From: Sorangium aterium
GTDB lineage: Bacteria; Myxococcota_A; Polyangia; Polyangiales; Polyangiaceae
Direction: 5' to 3'
NCBI RefSeq assembly: GCF_028368935.1
Contig: NZ_JAQNDK010000006.1
Span: 587,001 to 651,000, forward strand
DNA length: 64,000 nucleotides
The notes beneath the pieces were generated by a model. That model saw only the letters and a list, made by a program, of their open reading frames with translations. It did not search any database and was not told the DNA's origin. Position 1 is the stretch's first letter. Each line of letters starts with the position of its first letter. Both the position numbers and the translations under genes were made by a program. Of this stretch, positions 17,951 to 27,090 are shown one piece after another.

Positions 17951-19033
17951 TCAATGCGCTGCCTCGGCACCCCGAGGGAGGGCAGCGCGCCGCGCGGGCG
18001 CCTCGCTCCGCGGATCGAGATTGACGTCCAGACGGAGCCCCACGAGCCCGCCGTAGGCGGGCGGGGTCCAGAGCACACCTTCCTGGCTCTCGACCCGGAG
18101 CTCCGAGAGGCGGAGCACGATGTCGCCATAGAACTGGATGGCGAGCCGATCGGAGATCGGCATCTCGATGCCGGCGCGCGGCCCCGTGGCGAGCCAGAGC
18201 GCCGACGTGTCGATGATCCTGGCGTCGGTGCTGGAGGTGGTCACGACGCCGACCGACACGACGGCACAAGCGAAGAGGTGACGCTGCCGCGAACACGGCA
18301 TCACGTTCGCCGCCGCGAGCCAGGTCGAGATGCTCGTCGTCTCATCGAGCGGAATCGTGACGGGCAATTGAACTTGGCCTTCTATGCCGAGGGAGAAGGA
18401 TGGATAGCGGAGCGCGACGTGGAGCGCCGTCCCGGCGGTCGTCTCCTGCAGGGTTCCGAACACAGCGGCCCCCGCGAGGCCGACGCTGACGTCGGGCCAC
18501 CCGCGCCGCGCGGGCGTGGCGGCAGCGGCGTCGGCTGGGGGCGGGGCAGGGGAGGGCGGCGGCGGTGGCGGGGCGGGCGGCACGTAGAGGCTCGGATCGA
18601 GCGCGACCCGGAGCGAGAGCGCCATGTTCATGACGAGCTCTCGGCAATCGTCATGGTAGACGACCAGGTGGCGCGACCACGCGATGGATCCATCCGCGTC
18701 GTAGAGATCCATGGTGGCGTGTATCTCCCTCCCTGGTCCGCGGAAAACAAGGGCTTTGGCCTGCGCGGCCGCCCCGGGCTCCACAGGGTCATAGCCGAGC
18801 TGCCTGGCCATCTCCTCGCGCAGGAGCCCCTCGCCCGGGCAGCGCTCGGCCCCTGGCGCGCGCCGGTACTCGAGCTGCACCGCGGCGCGGGGCGGCGCGG
18901 CCCCGGCGCGCCAGGGCCACAGCAGGGCCGCGGCCGCAGCGACGAGCGACCACGGCGCCCGGATCCTCGGTCGGTCCCGTGTTGCCGCGTCAGCCCCGGT
19001 GTCTCTTGCTGATGCTGCTGACATGGTGCTCAT
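17951..19033 (-). CDS. Exported protein of unknown function, probable outer-membrane barrel
   Basis: 360 residues. The N-terminal signal segment is SLVAAAAALLWPWRAGAA (cleavage near residue 46). A small N-terminal domain has two Cys (ERCPGEGLLREEMARQLGYD, and the DDC near residue 128), a pattern common in exported myxobacterial proteins encoded beside ECF sigma genes. A Pro-rich hinge (~150-170) leads to a C-terminal region of alternating hydrophobic strands with aromatic ends. Function unknown. The stop is 46 bp before the fused sigma gene on the same strand, so the two may be cotranscribed and the product may be part of its signalling chain. Confidence 0.72.
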   Translation of the reverse strand: MSTMSAASARDTGADAATRDRPRIRAPWSLVAAAAALLWPWRAGAAPPRAAVQLEYRRAPGAERCPGEGLLREEMARQLGYDPVEPGAAAQAKALVFRGPGREIHATMDLYDADGSIAWSRHLVVYHDDCRELVMNMALSLRVALDPSLYVPPAPPPPPPSPAPPPADAAAATPARRGWPDVSVGLAGAAVFGTLQETTAGTALHVALRYPSFSLGIEGQVQLPVTIPLDETTSISTWLAAANVMPCSRQRHLFACAVVSVGVVTTSSTDARIIDTSALWLATGPRAGIEMPISDRLAIQFYGDIVLRLSELRVESQEGVLWTPPAYGGLVGLRLDVNLDPRSEAPARRAALPRGAEAAH

Positions 19034-19110
19034 CGCGGCGTGGTGACCGCTTGTTCAGGCCAGGTGGTGTCGGCCGCATTCCCATCCAGGGAGCGGCCAG
19101 GGTGCCTCCC

Positions 19111-19719
19111 TCAGAAGGCATCCACGGGGAGCACGAGCCCCACGCCGACCACACCGGAGAGCGGAGGGACCCGCCATACCTCTCTGTTGTTCACCCAGAG
19201 GGACGGGCGGCTGTGGTTCGTGTGCAGCTCGGCGAACCCGCGCAGCGACAGCTGCTCGGAGAAGCGCCAGTCGCCCCCGACCCGCAGGCCGACCGAGCTG
19301 ACCCAAGGCTGGCGCGCTTGAATGCTGACGCCGGGGTCGCTCGTGATCCGCAGCTCGCCGGCGTCGAAGACGGCGCACACCGACAGGACCCCGCGATGAC
19401 CGCAGATGTCGAGCGTCGGCATCGCCAGGCTCGCATGGACCAGGACGCCGTCCGCAAAGGTATCTGCCAGGGAGGTGAACATCCGCGCCTCGACGCCGAT
19501 CGACAGGCTGGGCCAGCGGAACGCCGTGGCGAAAGAGGCCCCTCCGCCGAGCGCGGGCATGAGGCCCATTGCGAGCAGCGGTGACGCGGAGATCTCGCCG
19601 CGGAACATGTGGTCGTCCTCCTGAGTCTCCCGTCCCGATTCAGACCGAGGCGTATCCGCGTGCGCCGGGGTCGTCGCCATCGAGACAACGAACACGGCGG
19701 CACAACCGGCGCGTCGCAT
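19111..19719 (-). CDS. Exported barrel-like protein, shorter paralogue of the 17951-19033 product
   Basis: About 202 residues from the ATG at 19719 (MRRAGCAAVFVVSMATTPAHA signal). It shares with its downstream neighbour the pattern SLSIGVEARM / SFSLGIEGQV, a CAVFDAGEL / CAVVSVGVV strand and the SVGLRVGGDWRFSEQL / ATGPRAGIEMPISDRL strand, ending in a GVVGVGLVLPVD C-terminus. It lacks the Cys-containing N-terminal domain and Pro hinge of the neighbour. Tandem duplication with domain loss is the likely origin. Function unknown. It lies 77 bp upstream of the neighbour on the same strand. Confidence 0.68.
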   Translation of the reverse strand: MRRAGCAAVFVVSMATTPAHADTPRSESGRETQEDDHMFRGEISASPLLAMGLMPALGGGASFATAFRWPSLSIGVEARMFTSLADTFADGVLVHASLAMPTLDICGHRGVLSVCAVFDAGELRITSDPGVSIQARQPWVSSVGLRVGGDWRFSEQLSLRGFAELHTNHSRPSLWVNNREVWRVPPLSGVVGVGLVLPVDAF

Positions 19720-20162
19720 CGGCGTCCCGGCTAGGGCGGGATCGGTGCGGTACGGAGCGGAGTGGACACCTCGACCCGATGCACGCCGCTGCTTCCCGTC
19801 CGGCCGCAACACCCCGCCATGTGGCCCCCCTCTTCAACGTCTCCAGCGCCCGTAGGACAGTGCACCTCTGCCGCGTGACGGAGGCCGGCTCGACGTCGCC
19901 GCTCCCACGTCGTGATCCTGTAGATACTGACTTTGGAGCGCACGTAAAGGCTTTTGTGTGCGCTCTCGAGCGCGCAGGTCGCATTGCATTTTGGCTCGTC
20001 CGTTTCTCCGTTTCGAGAGGTTTTTCGTCATGCTCGCGGATCCCTGATTTTGGCGCCTTTTGCCTGACATCGCAGGTTCTGGTCAGCCCTTACCGTGGTT
20101 CAGGAAAAGCCCGAATCGTGCGGCTCGGGCGGCGCTGCGCGGCCCTTCGCGGCGCATGATCG
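19720..20162. other. Low-GC intergenic region
   Basis: 443 bp between two leftward genes, clearly less GC-rich than the surroundings around 19960-20070. It holds the terminator of the upstream lipoprotein gene (20103-20130) and presumably the promoter of the 19719 gene. A 78-codon leftward frame (19834-20070) is present, but it is basic and has no ribosome-binding site or domain, so it is not called. Confidence 0.6.
20103..20130 (-). terminator. Rho-independent terminator of the Cys-rich lipoprotein gene
   Basis: Reading leftward, GCCCGA and TCGGGC form a 6-bp stem around a 10-nt loop, followed directly by TTTTCC. It lies about 33 bp past the lipoprotein stop. Short stem, but correctly placed and oriented. 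Confidence 0.65.
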
Positions 20163-21320
20163 TCACCCGTTCTCGCCTGGACGTGTTTGGCAGCAAAACG
20201 TGCTCGGACCGGTGAGGACGATCTCGCCTCGCAGCTCGCCGCCTCTCGGCTCGCAGCTTCCGGGCCGGTCGACCTGCCAGATGGCCCTCATGCTCTTGGG
20301 CGTCTCCCCGGGTGTGGCGGCGACGCAGCCCGGGGCATCGCTCGAAGCGGTGCCGGCGGTGAGCTGCTCGTCACACGCGCCGTCCCGGAAGGAAACGAGC
20401 ATCAGGGAGCACTCGCTGCCTGTCGGAGGACCGCACTCACACGACGTGCAGTGGCGCTCGTCCCTCATGCCGTCGTAGAGGACGACGTCCTCCGGGTAAT
20501 CTTCCGGGCAGGTCACCTCGCCCTCGCCGAGGTACATGATGCACTGAGCGAAGCCGTGTTCCTGATCGGGCGGCACGCACGTCTTCGACGGAGAGGGGCA
20601 CGTGCGTTCCTGGAGGCTGCCTCCGCAAGCCACGCCGGAGCGATACCACCGCAAGGTGAACTGCGGCACCGGGGGGGGCTCGACGCTGGCCTCGCAAGGC
20701 GTCACTCGGGTCGCGCCGAGGACGAGCGATTGGTGATCGTTCACGAGGGCGCTGCTGGGCACCACGCAGGTGCCGTTCAGGATGTCCCGGGGCTCATGCA
20801 CCGAGACCGCCGGGCCACCGCACTTCAGCGAAGCGGCCGTCCGGAGATCGTCGGGCAAGGCGCAGGCCGGCTCGCCGCACCGACATGGGCTGCACGCGAA
20901 GGGGAAGTCAGCGGTCTCGTACCCCCTGTACACGGTGGTCTGGGCGCCGTGGGGGCACTGCGGCTCGTCCACCGTCCTGCCGACCCAGAGCAGCGCAGGG
21001 CCATAGAAGCCCTCTGGAGCCGGCTCGACACACTGGTCACCGCTGCACGTGCCGCATGCCGAGATGCACGCGTCGCGGTCGGGCTGGTTTCTACACACCT
21101 TCGCGCATGTCCGACATTCCGCTATGCAATCCCAACGGTCGGTCCCGTAGGGCTCGCTTTTACATTGATCCACGCACGTCCCGCATTCCGCTAGACACGC
21201 GTCCTGGTTGGGCACGTTCTCACACTCGGTGTCGCATGTTTCGATAGTCTGTCTGGTGTAGAAGCAGCCTGGGAGGCACGCGGTGAACAGCAGCGCAATC
21301 GCGAGAAAGGTATTCTTCAT
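20163..21320 (-). CDS. Cys-rich exported lipoprotein
   Basis: 385 residues. The signal ends at LPGC (Cys19), a canonical lipobox. Residues ~29-100 hold three repeats of C...C......(D/W)C(L/I)(A/S)(E/A)C.TC, then a globular region with many paired Cys (for example CSPCRCGEPAC and HCTSCECGPP). No enzymatic motif is visible. A surface-exposed, disulphide-stabilised protein is the likely role. A terminator follows the gene and the nearest upstream gene is divergent, so it is probably monocistronic. The repeat differs from the NCG.CG repeat of the 10148-11941 lipoprotein. Confidence 0.8.
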   Translation of the reverse strand: MKNTFLAIALLFTACLPGCFYTRQTIETCDTECENVPNQDACLAECGTCVDQCKSEPYGTDRWDCIAECRTCAKVCRNQPDRDACISACGTCSGDQCVEPAPEGFYGPALLWVGRTVDEPQCPHGAQTTVYRGYETADFPFACSPCRCGEPACALPDDLRTAASLKCGGPAVSVHEPRDILNGTCVVPSSALVNDHQSLVLGATRVTPCEASVEPPPVPQFTLRWYRSGVACGGSLQERTCPSPSKTCVPPDQEHGFAQCIMYLGEGEVTCPEDYPEDVVLYDGMRDERHCTSCECGPPTGSECSLMLVSFRDGACDEQLTAGTASSDAPGCVAATPGETPKSMRAIWQVDRPGSCEPRGGELRGEIVLTGPSTFCCQTRPGENG

Positions 21321-21831
21321 AGACCACCTGTCGGGAAGAGCTCGCAGCCCGCTTTACTACAGAGCCGACCGTTTCAAGCGAAGATGGGCCGGGGCACGCC
21401 AGGAATGACCTCTCTGGACGCATTGCGATCAGCGCCGGCGAATTCCAAGAGAACGTCAACAGTGGCGATTTTTGTCAGCGCAGCCTGGGCTTGAGCGCAG
21501 CGACGCACCTCGTGAAACGAAGACACGCTGAGCCACGTAAGCGCCCGGTGTCGGAGTGCACCCTCGACCCAACCCCTGCGTGACCGAGCGCGCTCCTGCG
21601 CGACCCTGCGCGACCGAGCGCTGGCCGCGGCGCTCAGGCGCGAGCCAGGGTGACCGAGCGCACCGCGTCGGAGGGGGTCGGTTGGGCTCGGATGCGCCCG
21701 CGCCCGATCGCACGAAGGCGAAGGCGAGCCGAGTGTCCCCAGGCCCTCTGGGCTCAGACGCTTGAATCACGCGTCGAGAGCGTCGAAAGCGCTCGCGGGG
21801 CGTGCGCTTGCTGCGTTAGGCTCCGATCCTG
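21321..21831. other. Divergent intergenic region without a gene
   Basis: 511 bp between a leftward lipoprotein gene and a rightward unknown gene. The left part is GC-poorer than average. The middle (about 21580-21670) is repetitive, with several copies of GACCGAGCGC and GCGCGACC. No promoter pair, hairpin or RNA gene could be supported. Confidence 0.6.
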
Positions 21832-22677
21832 ATGAGTGGGGATCCACCCGATACCGAGCGTGGGCTGCATCAGGCCGGGCTCCGTCCTCAGGAAGAGACG
21901 GGCTCACGGGGGGCGGCGAGCGGCGCGCCGGTCCCCTCGGCCACCATCTCGCTCTCCTCCGGGCGGCGCTACGAGATGGAGGTGACGCTGGGGGGCGATC
22001 GGCTCGTCGTCCGCGGAAGGACCGGTGAGATCATCCTGCAGATGGAGATCACCGACGCCGGCCCGGTGCTGTCGTTCGCGGCGCCCGACGGCGAGCGCGC
22101 CGGCTCACGGCGAGGCGGCCAGGGGAGCGGCTCCTCCGCGCCGCCGCGGCGCGCGGCCTCGCCGCCGCAGTCCGTGATCGTCCCCATGTCGAGCGGGAAA
22201 CGCCTCCCCTCGGAGGGCGAGGCCGACGAGGCCGTCGAGGTGCCGCGGGCCCTGCCGCTGCCCTCGATCAAGGTCCCGCCCGAGGCCGATCTGCTGGAGC
22301 TCGATGGCGGCAACGCGCGGTCGGGGGTCACCCTCCGGCGATCGCCCGGCGAGCTCGACGAGAGCGCCGCCGGGCCGGCCGCGCCGGCGCCGGCGAGCGT
22401 CGCGGCCCCTGCGCCCGCGTCGCCGAGCGACCTTCCGGGCACGCGGAGCGCGCTCCCCTCGCTCAGCCTTCAGCAGTACGCGGTCCTCTGCGCCGAGTCG
22501 TCGCTCGGAGCGGCCTCGTCGTTCGACCAGGCGCTCCTGCGCCACGGCATCGCCGACCGCGACCTGTGGAAGGCCGTCGATCGCAGCTGGCAGGATCGGC
22601 TCGAGCGAGAGCCGATCCTCACGTTGCGCTGGATGGAGCTCACGACGCGCTACCGCGAGCACCTGACGCGCCGGTAG
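21832..22677 (+). CDS. Protein of unknown function
   Basis: 281 residues, not recognised. An N-terminal section (~38-82) predicts a small beta-rich unit (RRYEMEVTLGGDRLVVRGRT, then EIILQMEITDAGPVLSFA). Residues 85-200 are low-complexity Pro/Ala/Ser. The C-terminal ~75 residues are helical (LSLQQYAVLCAESSLGA, then LLRHGIADRDLWKAVDRSW), ending in an RYREHLTRR tail. Codon use matches the surroundings and the start has no competing upstream ATG. There is no signal peptide or membrane segment. It lies 148 bp before the SNF2 gene; shared transcription is possible but not evident. Confidence 0.7.
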   Translation: MSGDPPDTERGLHQAGLRPQEETGSRGAASGAPVPSATISLSSGRRYEMEVTLGGDRLVVRGRTGEIILQMEITDAGPVLSFAAPDGERAGSRRGGQGSGSSAPPRRAASPPQSVIVPMSSGKRLPSEGEADEAVEVPRALPLPSIKVPPEADLLELDGGNARSGVTLRRSPGELDESAAGPAAPAPASVAAPAPASPSDLPGTRSALPSLSLQQYAVLCAESSLGAASSFDQALLRHGIADRDLWKAVDRSWQDRLEREPILTLRWMELTTRYREHLTRR

Positions 22678-22825
22678 AGCTCGCGGCGCCACGCCGCGCG
22701 GATACCTGCTACAGCAGCGCCCTGCTCGTGCCGGGCAAGCTCCTGGAATCTGGAAGACGCGACAGCGGAAAAAGACGCCCGAACCTCTTTCCGTCATCTT
22801 CGTCTTTCTGTGAACATCCCAAGAA

Positions 22826-25800
22826 GTGGCGCTGGTCCCGGGAGAGCGCGCGAGCTACCGCGGCCGGTCGTCGGTGTCTGGAGTCTCAGTGCAGGGTCTT
22901 CTCGAAGCCATCAGAAAAGCCTGTCTTCCGGGCCTCTGGTCCCAGGGCGTCAAGCTCGCCCGTGAGGGCGCTGCCTTCGGACGCGAGGATCGCGGCGATA
23001 CCATCGTGGTCCGCATCAAGGCGGCCGGGCAGCCCGTCGCACCCACCGTCACCCTCTACCCAGCGGACGCCGAGTGGACGTGCGACTGCGGTGGAAAAAT
23101 CGATCCCTGCGCGCACGCTGTCGCGGCGACGCTGTCGCTCTCGCAACCGGTCGCGCAGGGCCAGCCATCGGCGCAGGACGAGCCGGCGGCGCAGGGCCAG
23201 CCGGCGGCGCAGGGGCAGCCATCGGCGCAGGGCCAGCCGAGGGCGCAGGGACAGCCGGCCGCGCAAGGCGGCGCGATCGCCGCGGCGCCGCCGCCGGCGC
23301 GGCTGCGGTACCGGCTCCGGCGCAAGGGGCTCGTGCTCGCGCTCGAGCGGATGATCGTGCACGCGAGCGGCGCCGAGGAGCCGCTCCGGATCTCGCTCGC
23401 CAGCCTCGTTGGCCGCGCCGTGAGGGCTCCAGCGAGCCCGGAGCGGCCGGGGCCGAGGCTGCCCGAGCTCTACCCGACGCACGAGGACCTGGCGATCGAC
23501 CGGCTCGTGGGCACGAAGCAGCACGGCTATTTCCCCTCGGATCGCCAGCCCGAGCTCTTCGCGGCGCTGGCGGGCGTCGCGGACGTGGAGCTCGACGGCG
23601 CGCCCGTGCGCATCTCCAGCGAGGCGATCGGCCCCCGCGCGACGGTGCGCGATCACGACGACGGCGCGGCGCTCGTCGTGGAGCGGGACCCGCGCGTCGA
23701 CGAGGTGATCGCGTCGGGTGTCGTGCGGTGCGGCGGCACGCTGCACCTGCTCCGGGAGACGGACCTCACGGGGCCGAAGCTCGAGCGGCTGCCGCTCCGG
23801 CGGGTGTTCTCGCGGGGGGACCTCGGCAAGCTGGTGACCGGCGTCCTGCCGGAGCTGACCAAGCGCGTCCCGGTCACCGTCCAGAGCCAGCGCCTGCCCC
23901 GCGCGGGCGGCGCGTCCCGGCCGCGGATCCTCCTGGAGCTCAGCCAGAAGGAGCACACGCTCTCCGTCGTGCCCAGCCTCGTGTACGGCGATCCGCCGGA
24001 GGCGCGCATCGAGAACGGCCGGCTCGTGCACCTGTCCGGCGCCGTGCCCGTCCGCGACGAGGCCGCGGAGCGCATGCTGCTCGTCCGGTTGCGCGACGAG
24101 CTCCACCTCATCCCGGGCCGTCGGGTCGACTTCGACGGCGTCGAGGCGATCCGCTTCGCCTCGCGCCTCGAGTCGTGGGACGCCCGCGCCTTCGCGGACG
24201 CGCGCGGCGAGATCTTCGGCAAGGCCGCGCTCGTGCCGCGCTTCGTCATCCACGACCGGGCCTTCGACGTCGAGTTCGAGCTCTCGTCGGGGCAGGACGA
24301 TGACGAGCGCGACGGCGCCGGCGCGCCCACGAAGCGCGCGGACGCGACCGCCGTGATCCGGGCGTGGCAGGACGGCCTGCCGCTCGTGCCGCTCCTCGAC
24401 GGCGGGTGGGCGCCGCTGCCCTCCGCGTGGCTCGAGAAGTACGGCGCGCGCGTCGCCGATCTGCTCGCGGCGCGGCGCGAAGACAAGGAGGTGCCGCCCG
24501 CGGCGCTCCCGGCGCTGGCCGCGCTGTGCGACGAGATCGAGTACCCGCGCCCGTCGGGCTTCGACAGGCTCATGCCGCTGCTCGACGGCTTCGCGTCGCT
24601 CCCGGAGGCGCCGCTGCCCGCCGACCTGACCGCGACGCTGCGCCCGTACCAGCGCCGCGGCGTCGACTGGCTGTCGTTCCTGCGCGACGCCGGCCTCGGC
24701 GCGGTGCTCGCCGACGACATGGGGCTCGGCAAGACGCTGCAGACGCTCTGCGCGCTGCGCGGCCGGACGCTCGTCGTCTGCCCGCGCAGCGTCGTCCACA
24801 ACTGGGCCGACGAGATCCGGCGCTTCCGCCCGGGCCTCCGGTTCGCTGTCTACCACGGCACGCGGCGCACGATCGATCCTGCGGCCGACATCACGCTGAC
24901 GACGTACGCCGTGCTCCGCAACGACGCCGAGCTGCTCGCGGCGCAGGCCTGGGAGGCGGTGGTGCTCGACGAGGCGCAGGCGATCAAGAACCCCGACAGT
25001 CAGGCGGCGCGCGCGGCGTTCGCGCTCCGCGCCGAGCTGCGCGTGGCGCTCAGCGGCACGCCGGTCGAGAACCGGCTCGAGGAGCTCTGGAGCCTGCTCC
25101 ACTTCACGAACCGCGGCCTTCTCGGCGGGCGGAGCGCCTTCCAGGAGCGCTACGGCCGGCCGATCGCCGAGGGCGTGCAGGGCGCCGCGGCCGAGCTGCG
25201 GCAGAAGATCCGCCCCTTCGTGCTGCGGCGGCTGAAGGGCGAGGTGGCGCCGGAGCTGCCGCCGCGCTCGGAGATGGTGCTCTACTGCGAGCTCGAGGAG
25301 GCCGAGCGCGAGCTCTACGATGCGGTGCGCGCGGCCACCCGCAAGGACGTGGTGGAGAAGCTCGCGGAGGGGGCGAGCGTCATGGCGGCGCTGGAGGCGC
25401 TGCTCCGCCTGCGCCAGGCGGCCTGCCATCCGGCGCTGATCCCGGGCTCGAGCGCCGGCGGCGCGGCGCAGGCGGCGCGGACCGCGCCCTCCTCCAAGGT
25501 GACGCGGCTGATCGAGGCGCTCGAGGAGTGCGTCGCCGACGGCCACAAGGCGCTCGTGTTCTCGCAGTGGACCTCGCTGCTCGACCTCGTCGAGCCGCAC
25601 CTCGTCGCGGCGGGGATCCCGTGGAGCCGCCTCGACGGCGGGACGCGCGATCGCGCCGGGGTGGTCACGGCGTTCCAGTCCGCGGGCGGCCCCCCGGTGA
25701 TGCTCATCTCGCTGAAGGCGGGCGGCACCGGCCTGAACCTGACCGCGGCGGATCACGTCTTCCTGCTCGATCCCTGGTGGAACCCGGCGGTCGAAGATCA

Positions 25801-25993
25801 GGCGGCCGATCGGGCCCACCGTATCGGGCAGCACCGGCCGGTGATGGTCCACCGGCTCGTCGCGAAGGACACGGTGGAGGAGGGGATCCTCGCGCTGCAG
25901 GAGCGGAAGCGCGCCATCGCGGGCGCCGCGCTGGGCGAGGCGGACAGGGCGGCCTCGCTGACGCGGGACGATCTGCTCGCGCTGCTGGGGTAG
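22826..25993 (+). CDS. SWIM zinc-finger SNF2-family DNA-dependent ATPase
   Basis: Up to 1055 residues; the annotated start is GTG at 22826, with GTGs at 22874 and 22889 also possible. A SWIM zinc finger (C86-x-C88-x6-C95-x-H97) is followed by a repetitive AQGQPx linker (~110-150). A ~400-residue SNF2-associated region leads to the bacterial SNF2 motor: [10 protein letters not shown] (Walker A, near 632), LDEAQAIKN (motif II, near 714), [18 protein letters not shown], and the C-terminal lobe with [18 protein letters not shown] and [11 protein letters not shown]. Such proteins (HepA/RapA-like) remodel protein-DNA complexes. No defence or methyltransferase genes adjoin it, so a phage-defence role is not suggested by context. 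Confidence 0.92.
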   Translation: MALVPGERASYRGRSSVSGVSVQGLLEAIRKACLPGLWSQGVKLAREGAAFGREDRGDTIVVRIKAAGQPVAPTVTLYPADAEWTCDCGGKIDPCAHAVAATLSLSQPVAQGQPSAQDEPAAQGQPAAQGQPSAQGQPRAQGQPAAQGGAIAAAPPPARLRYRLRRKGLVLALERMIVHASGAEEPLRISLASLVGRAVRAPASPERPGPRLPELYPTHEDLAIDRLVGTKQHGYFPSDRQPELFAALAGVADVELDGAPVRISSEAIGPRATVRDHDDGAALVVERDPRVDEVIASGVVRCGGTLHLLRETDLTGPKLERLPLRRVFSRGDLGKLVTGVLPELTKRVPVTVQSQRLPRAGGASRPRILLELSQKEHTLSVVPSLVYGDPPEARIENGRLVHLSGAVPVRDEAAERMLLVRLRDELHLIPGRRVDFDGVEAIRFASRLESWDARAFADARGEIFGKAALVPRFVIHDRAFDVEFELSSGQDDDERDGAGAPTKRADATAVIRAWQDGLPLVPLLDGGWAPLPSAWLEKYGARVADLLAARREDKEVPPAALPALAALCDEIEYPRPSGFDRLMPLLDGFASLPEAPLPADLTATLRPYQRRGVDWLSFLRDAGLGAVLADDMGLGKTLQTLCALRGRTLVVCPRSVVHNWADEIRRFRPGLRFAVYHGTRRTIDPAADITLTTYAVLRNDAELLAAQAWEAVVLDEAQAIKNPDSQAARAAFALRAELRVALSGTPVENRLEELWSLLHFTNRGLLGGRSAFQERYGRPIAEGVQGAAAELRQKIRPFVLRRLKGEVAPELPPRSEMVLYCELEEAERELYDAVRAATRKDVVEKLAEGASVMAALEALLRLRQAACHPALIPGSSAGGAAQAARTAPSSKVTRLIEALEECVADGHKALVFSQWTSLLDLVEPHLVAAGIPWSRLDGGTRDRAGVVTAFQSAGGPPVMLISLKAGGTGLNLTAADHVFLLDPWWNPAVEDQAADRAHRIGQHRPVMVHRLVAKDTVEEGILALQERKRAIAGAALGEADRAASLTRDDLLALLG

Positions 25994-26118
25994 CGCACAT
26001 CGATCGCGGTCGGCGCCTGGCGCTCCCCATGGTGTCGCCGCTCGCGGGCCGGGCGTATCGCCCCGGCCTCTGGCGGTGCACGCGTTGCGCGCCTTGAGCC
26101 GCCATGGGATGAGCGGGT

Positions 26119-26700
26119 GTGATGCGAACATTCATCCTCCCCCTCGCCGCGCTGCTGGCGCCGCTCGCTGCGTGCACCGTCAACGGTCCGCGTGAGCCGG
26201 CGCCGGAGCCGTCGTCTCCCGTGGGGCCCTCCGCGCTGTCTTCCACCGCTTCCACCGCTTCCACCGCGGCGCCGGTCACGCCCGCGCCGCACGCCTCGGC
26301 CACGGTCACCGCCGCGACGACGCAAGCGCCGGCCACGACAGCGCGGACCTCGACCACCGCGTCCAGCGAAGAAGCCCTGTTCGGCACGTGGAGCTCCGCC
26401 GCGTGCGGTCCGCGGAAGTACGAGCGCCTGCTCTCCTTCGCGAGGGACGGCAGCTTCGCCGCCGAGGATCGCGTCTCCCCCTGCCCGCCGAAGGTGGCGT
26501 GCATCTGGTCGGGCATCGTCCATCGCAAAGGGGCGTTCAAGCGCTCCGACAGGACCCTCCTGCTCTCGGTCTCCGAAGCTTCGCAGGGGCCGGGCGCTCA
26601 CCCTTTCCCGACCACGCTCACCATCGATCCTTCGACGGGCGCCCTCGCCGAGACCGGAGAAGGCGGCGCTCCCTGCCCCTACGAGCCCGCCGCCAAGTAG
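26119..26700 (+). CDS. Small exported lipoprotein of unknown function
   Basis: 193 residues. The lipobox LAAC places Cys18 as the lipidated residue. A Thr/Ala/Ser/Pro-rich linker (~20-90, including a 9-bp DNA repeat encoding STA units) leads to a ~100-residue domain starting LFGTWSSAACGPRKYERLLSF and containing four Cys. The GTW...R.L.F..DG pattern resembles small lipocalin-like barrels, but this is a weak resemblance. The gene is convergent with the response-regulator gene, 27 bp away. Confidence 0.78.
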   Translation: MMRTFILPLAALLAPLAACTVNGPREPAPEPSSPVGPSALSSTASTASTAAPVTPAPHASATVTAATTQAPATTARTSTTASSEEALFGTWSSAACGPRKYERLLSFARDGSFAAEDRVSPCPPKVACIWSGIVHRKGAFKRSDRTLLLSVSEASQGPGAHPFPTTLTIDPSTGALAETGEGGAPCPYEPAAK

Positions 26701-26727
26701 CGCCCTCAGCGCGCGAGCGCACCGCTC

Positions 26728-27084
26728 TCAGCAACCGCACGCCTTCTGGACCGCTCCAAGGAGGGCTTCGTAGCGGATCGGCTTCCTGAGCAACGGCGTT
26801 CCGGGTGGCGGGGACGTGATCGATGCGGCTGACAGGACGACGACCGGGATGCCAGCGAACCGCGCGTCGCGCCGCATCCGGTCGATCAACTCCACACCGT
26901 CCATGACGGGCATCAAGAGGTCGACGAGCATCATGTTCGGCCGCTCGCCGCGCTCGAGCAGCGCGAGCGCCTCCGCTCCATTTCCGGCCGTCACGACGCT
27001 GTAAGCACCGTCTTCCTCGAGCGCGTCGCGGAGAGAGAGCTGAATATCCTCGTTGTCCTCCACCAACAGGATGTGCTTCATCAT
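26728..27084 (-). CDS. Single-domain response regulator (CheY-like receiver)
   Basis: 118 residues comprising only a receiver domain. The acidic pocket is Glu9/Asp10, the phospho-acceptor Asp55 (MLVDLLMP), the switch Ser85 (VVLSAA) and the conserved Lys101 (LLRKPI). There is no output domain, so it must act by protein contact or in a phosphorelay. It starts 6 bp after the stop of the histidine-kinase gene, which makes the pair an operon and the kinase its probable partner. Confidence 0.92.
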   Translation of the reverse strand: MMKHILLVEDNEDIQLSLRDALEEDGAYSVVTAGNGAEALALLERGERPNMMLVDLLMPVMDGVELIDRMRRDARFAGIPVVVLSAASITSPPPGTPLLRKPIRYEALLGAVQKACGC

Positions 27085-27090
27085 GTCAGC

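Noticed and set aside
19834-20070. 78-codon leftward frame in a low-GC spacer
   Set aside because: No ribosome-binding site, no G/C third-position bias and no recognisable domain; it overlaps promoter territory of the 19719 gene.
21556-21765. Small plus-strand ORF of 69 codons
   Set aside because: It consists of repetitive Arg/Pro/Ala codons within a repeat-rich spacer, with no ribosome-binding site or domain.
22826-25993. SNF2 gene as part of a phage-defence island
   Set aside because: No nuclease, methyltransferase or other defence gene adjoins it; flanking genes are a hypothetical protein and a lipoprotein.
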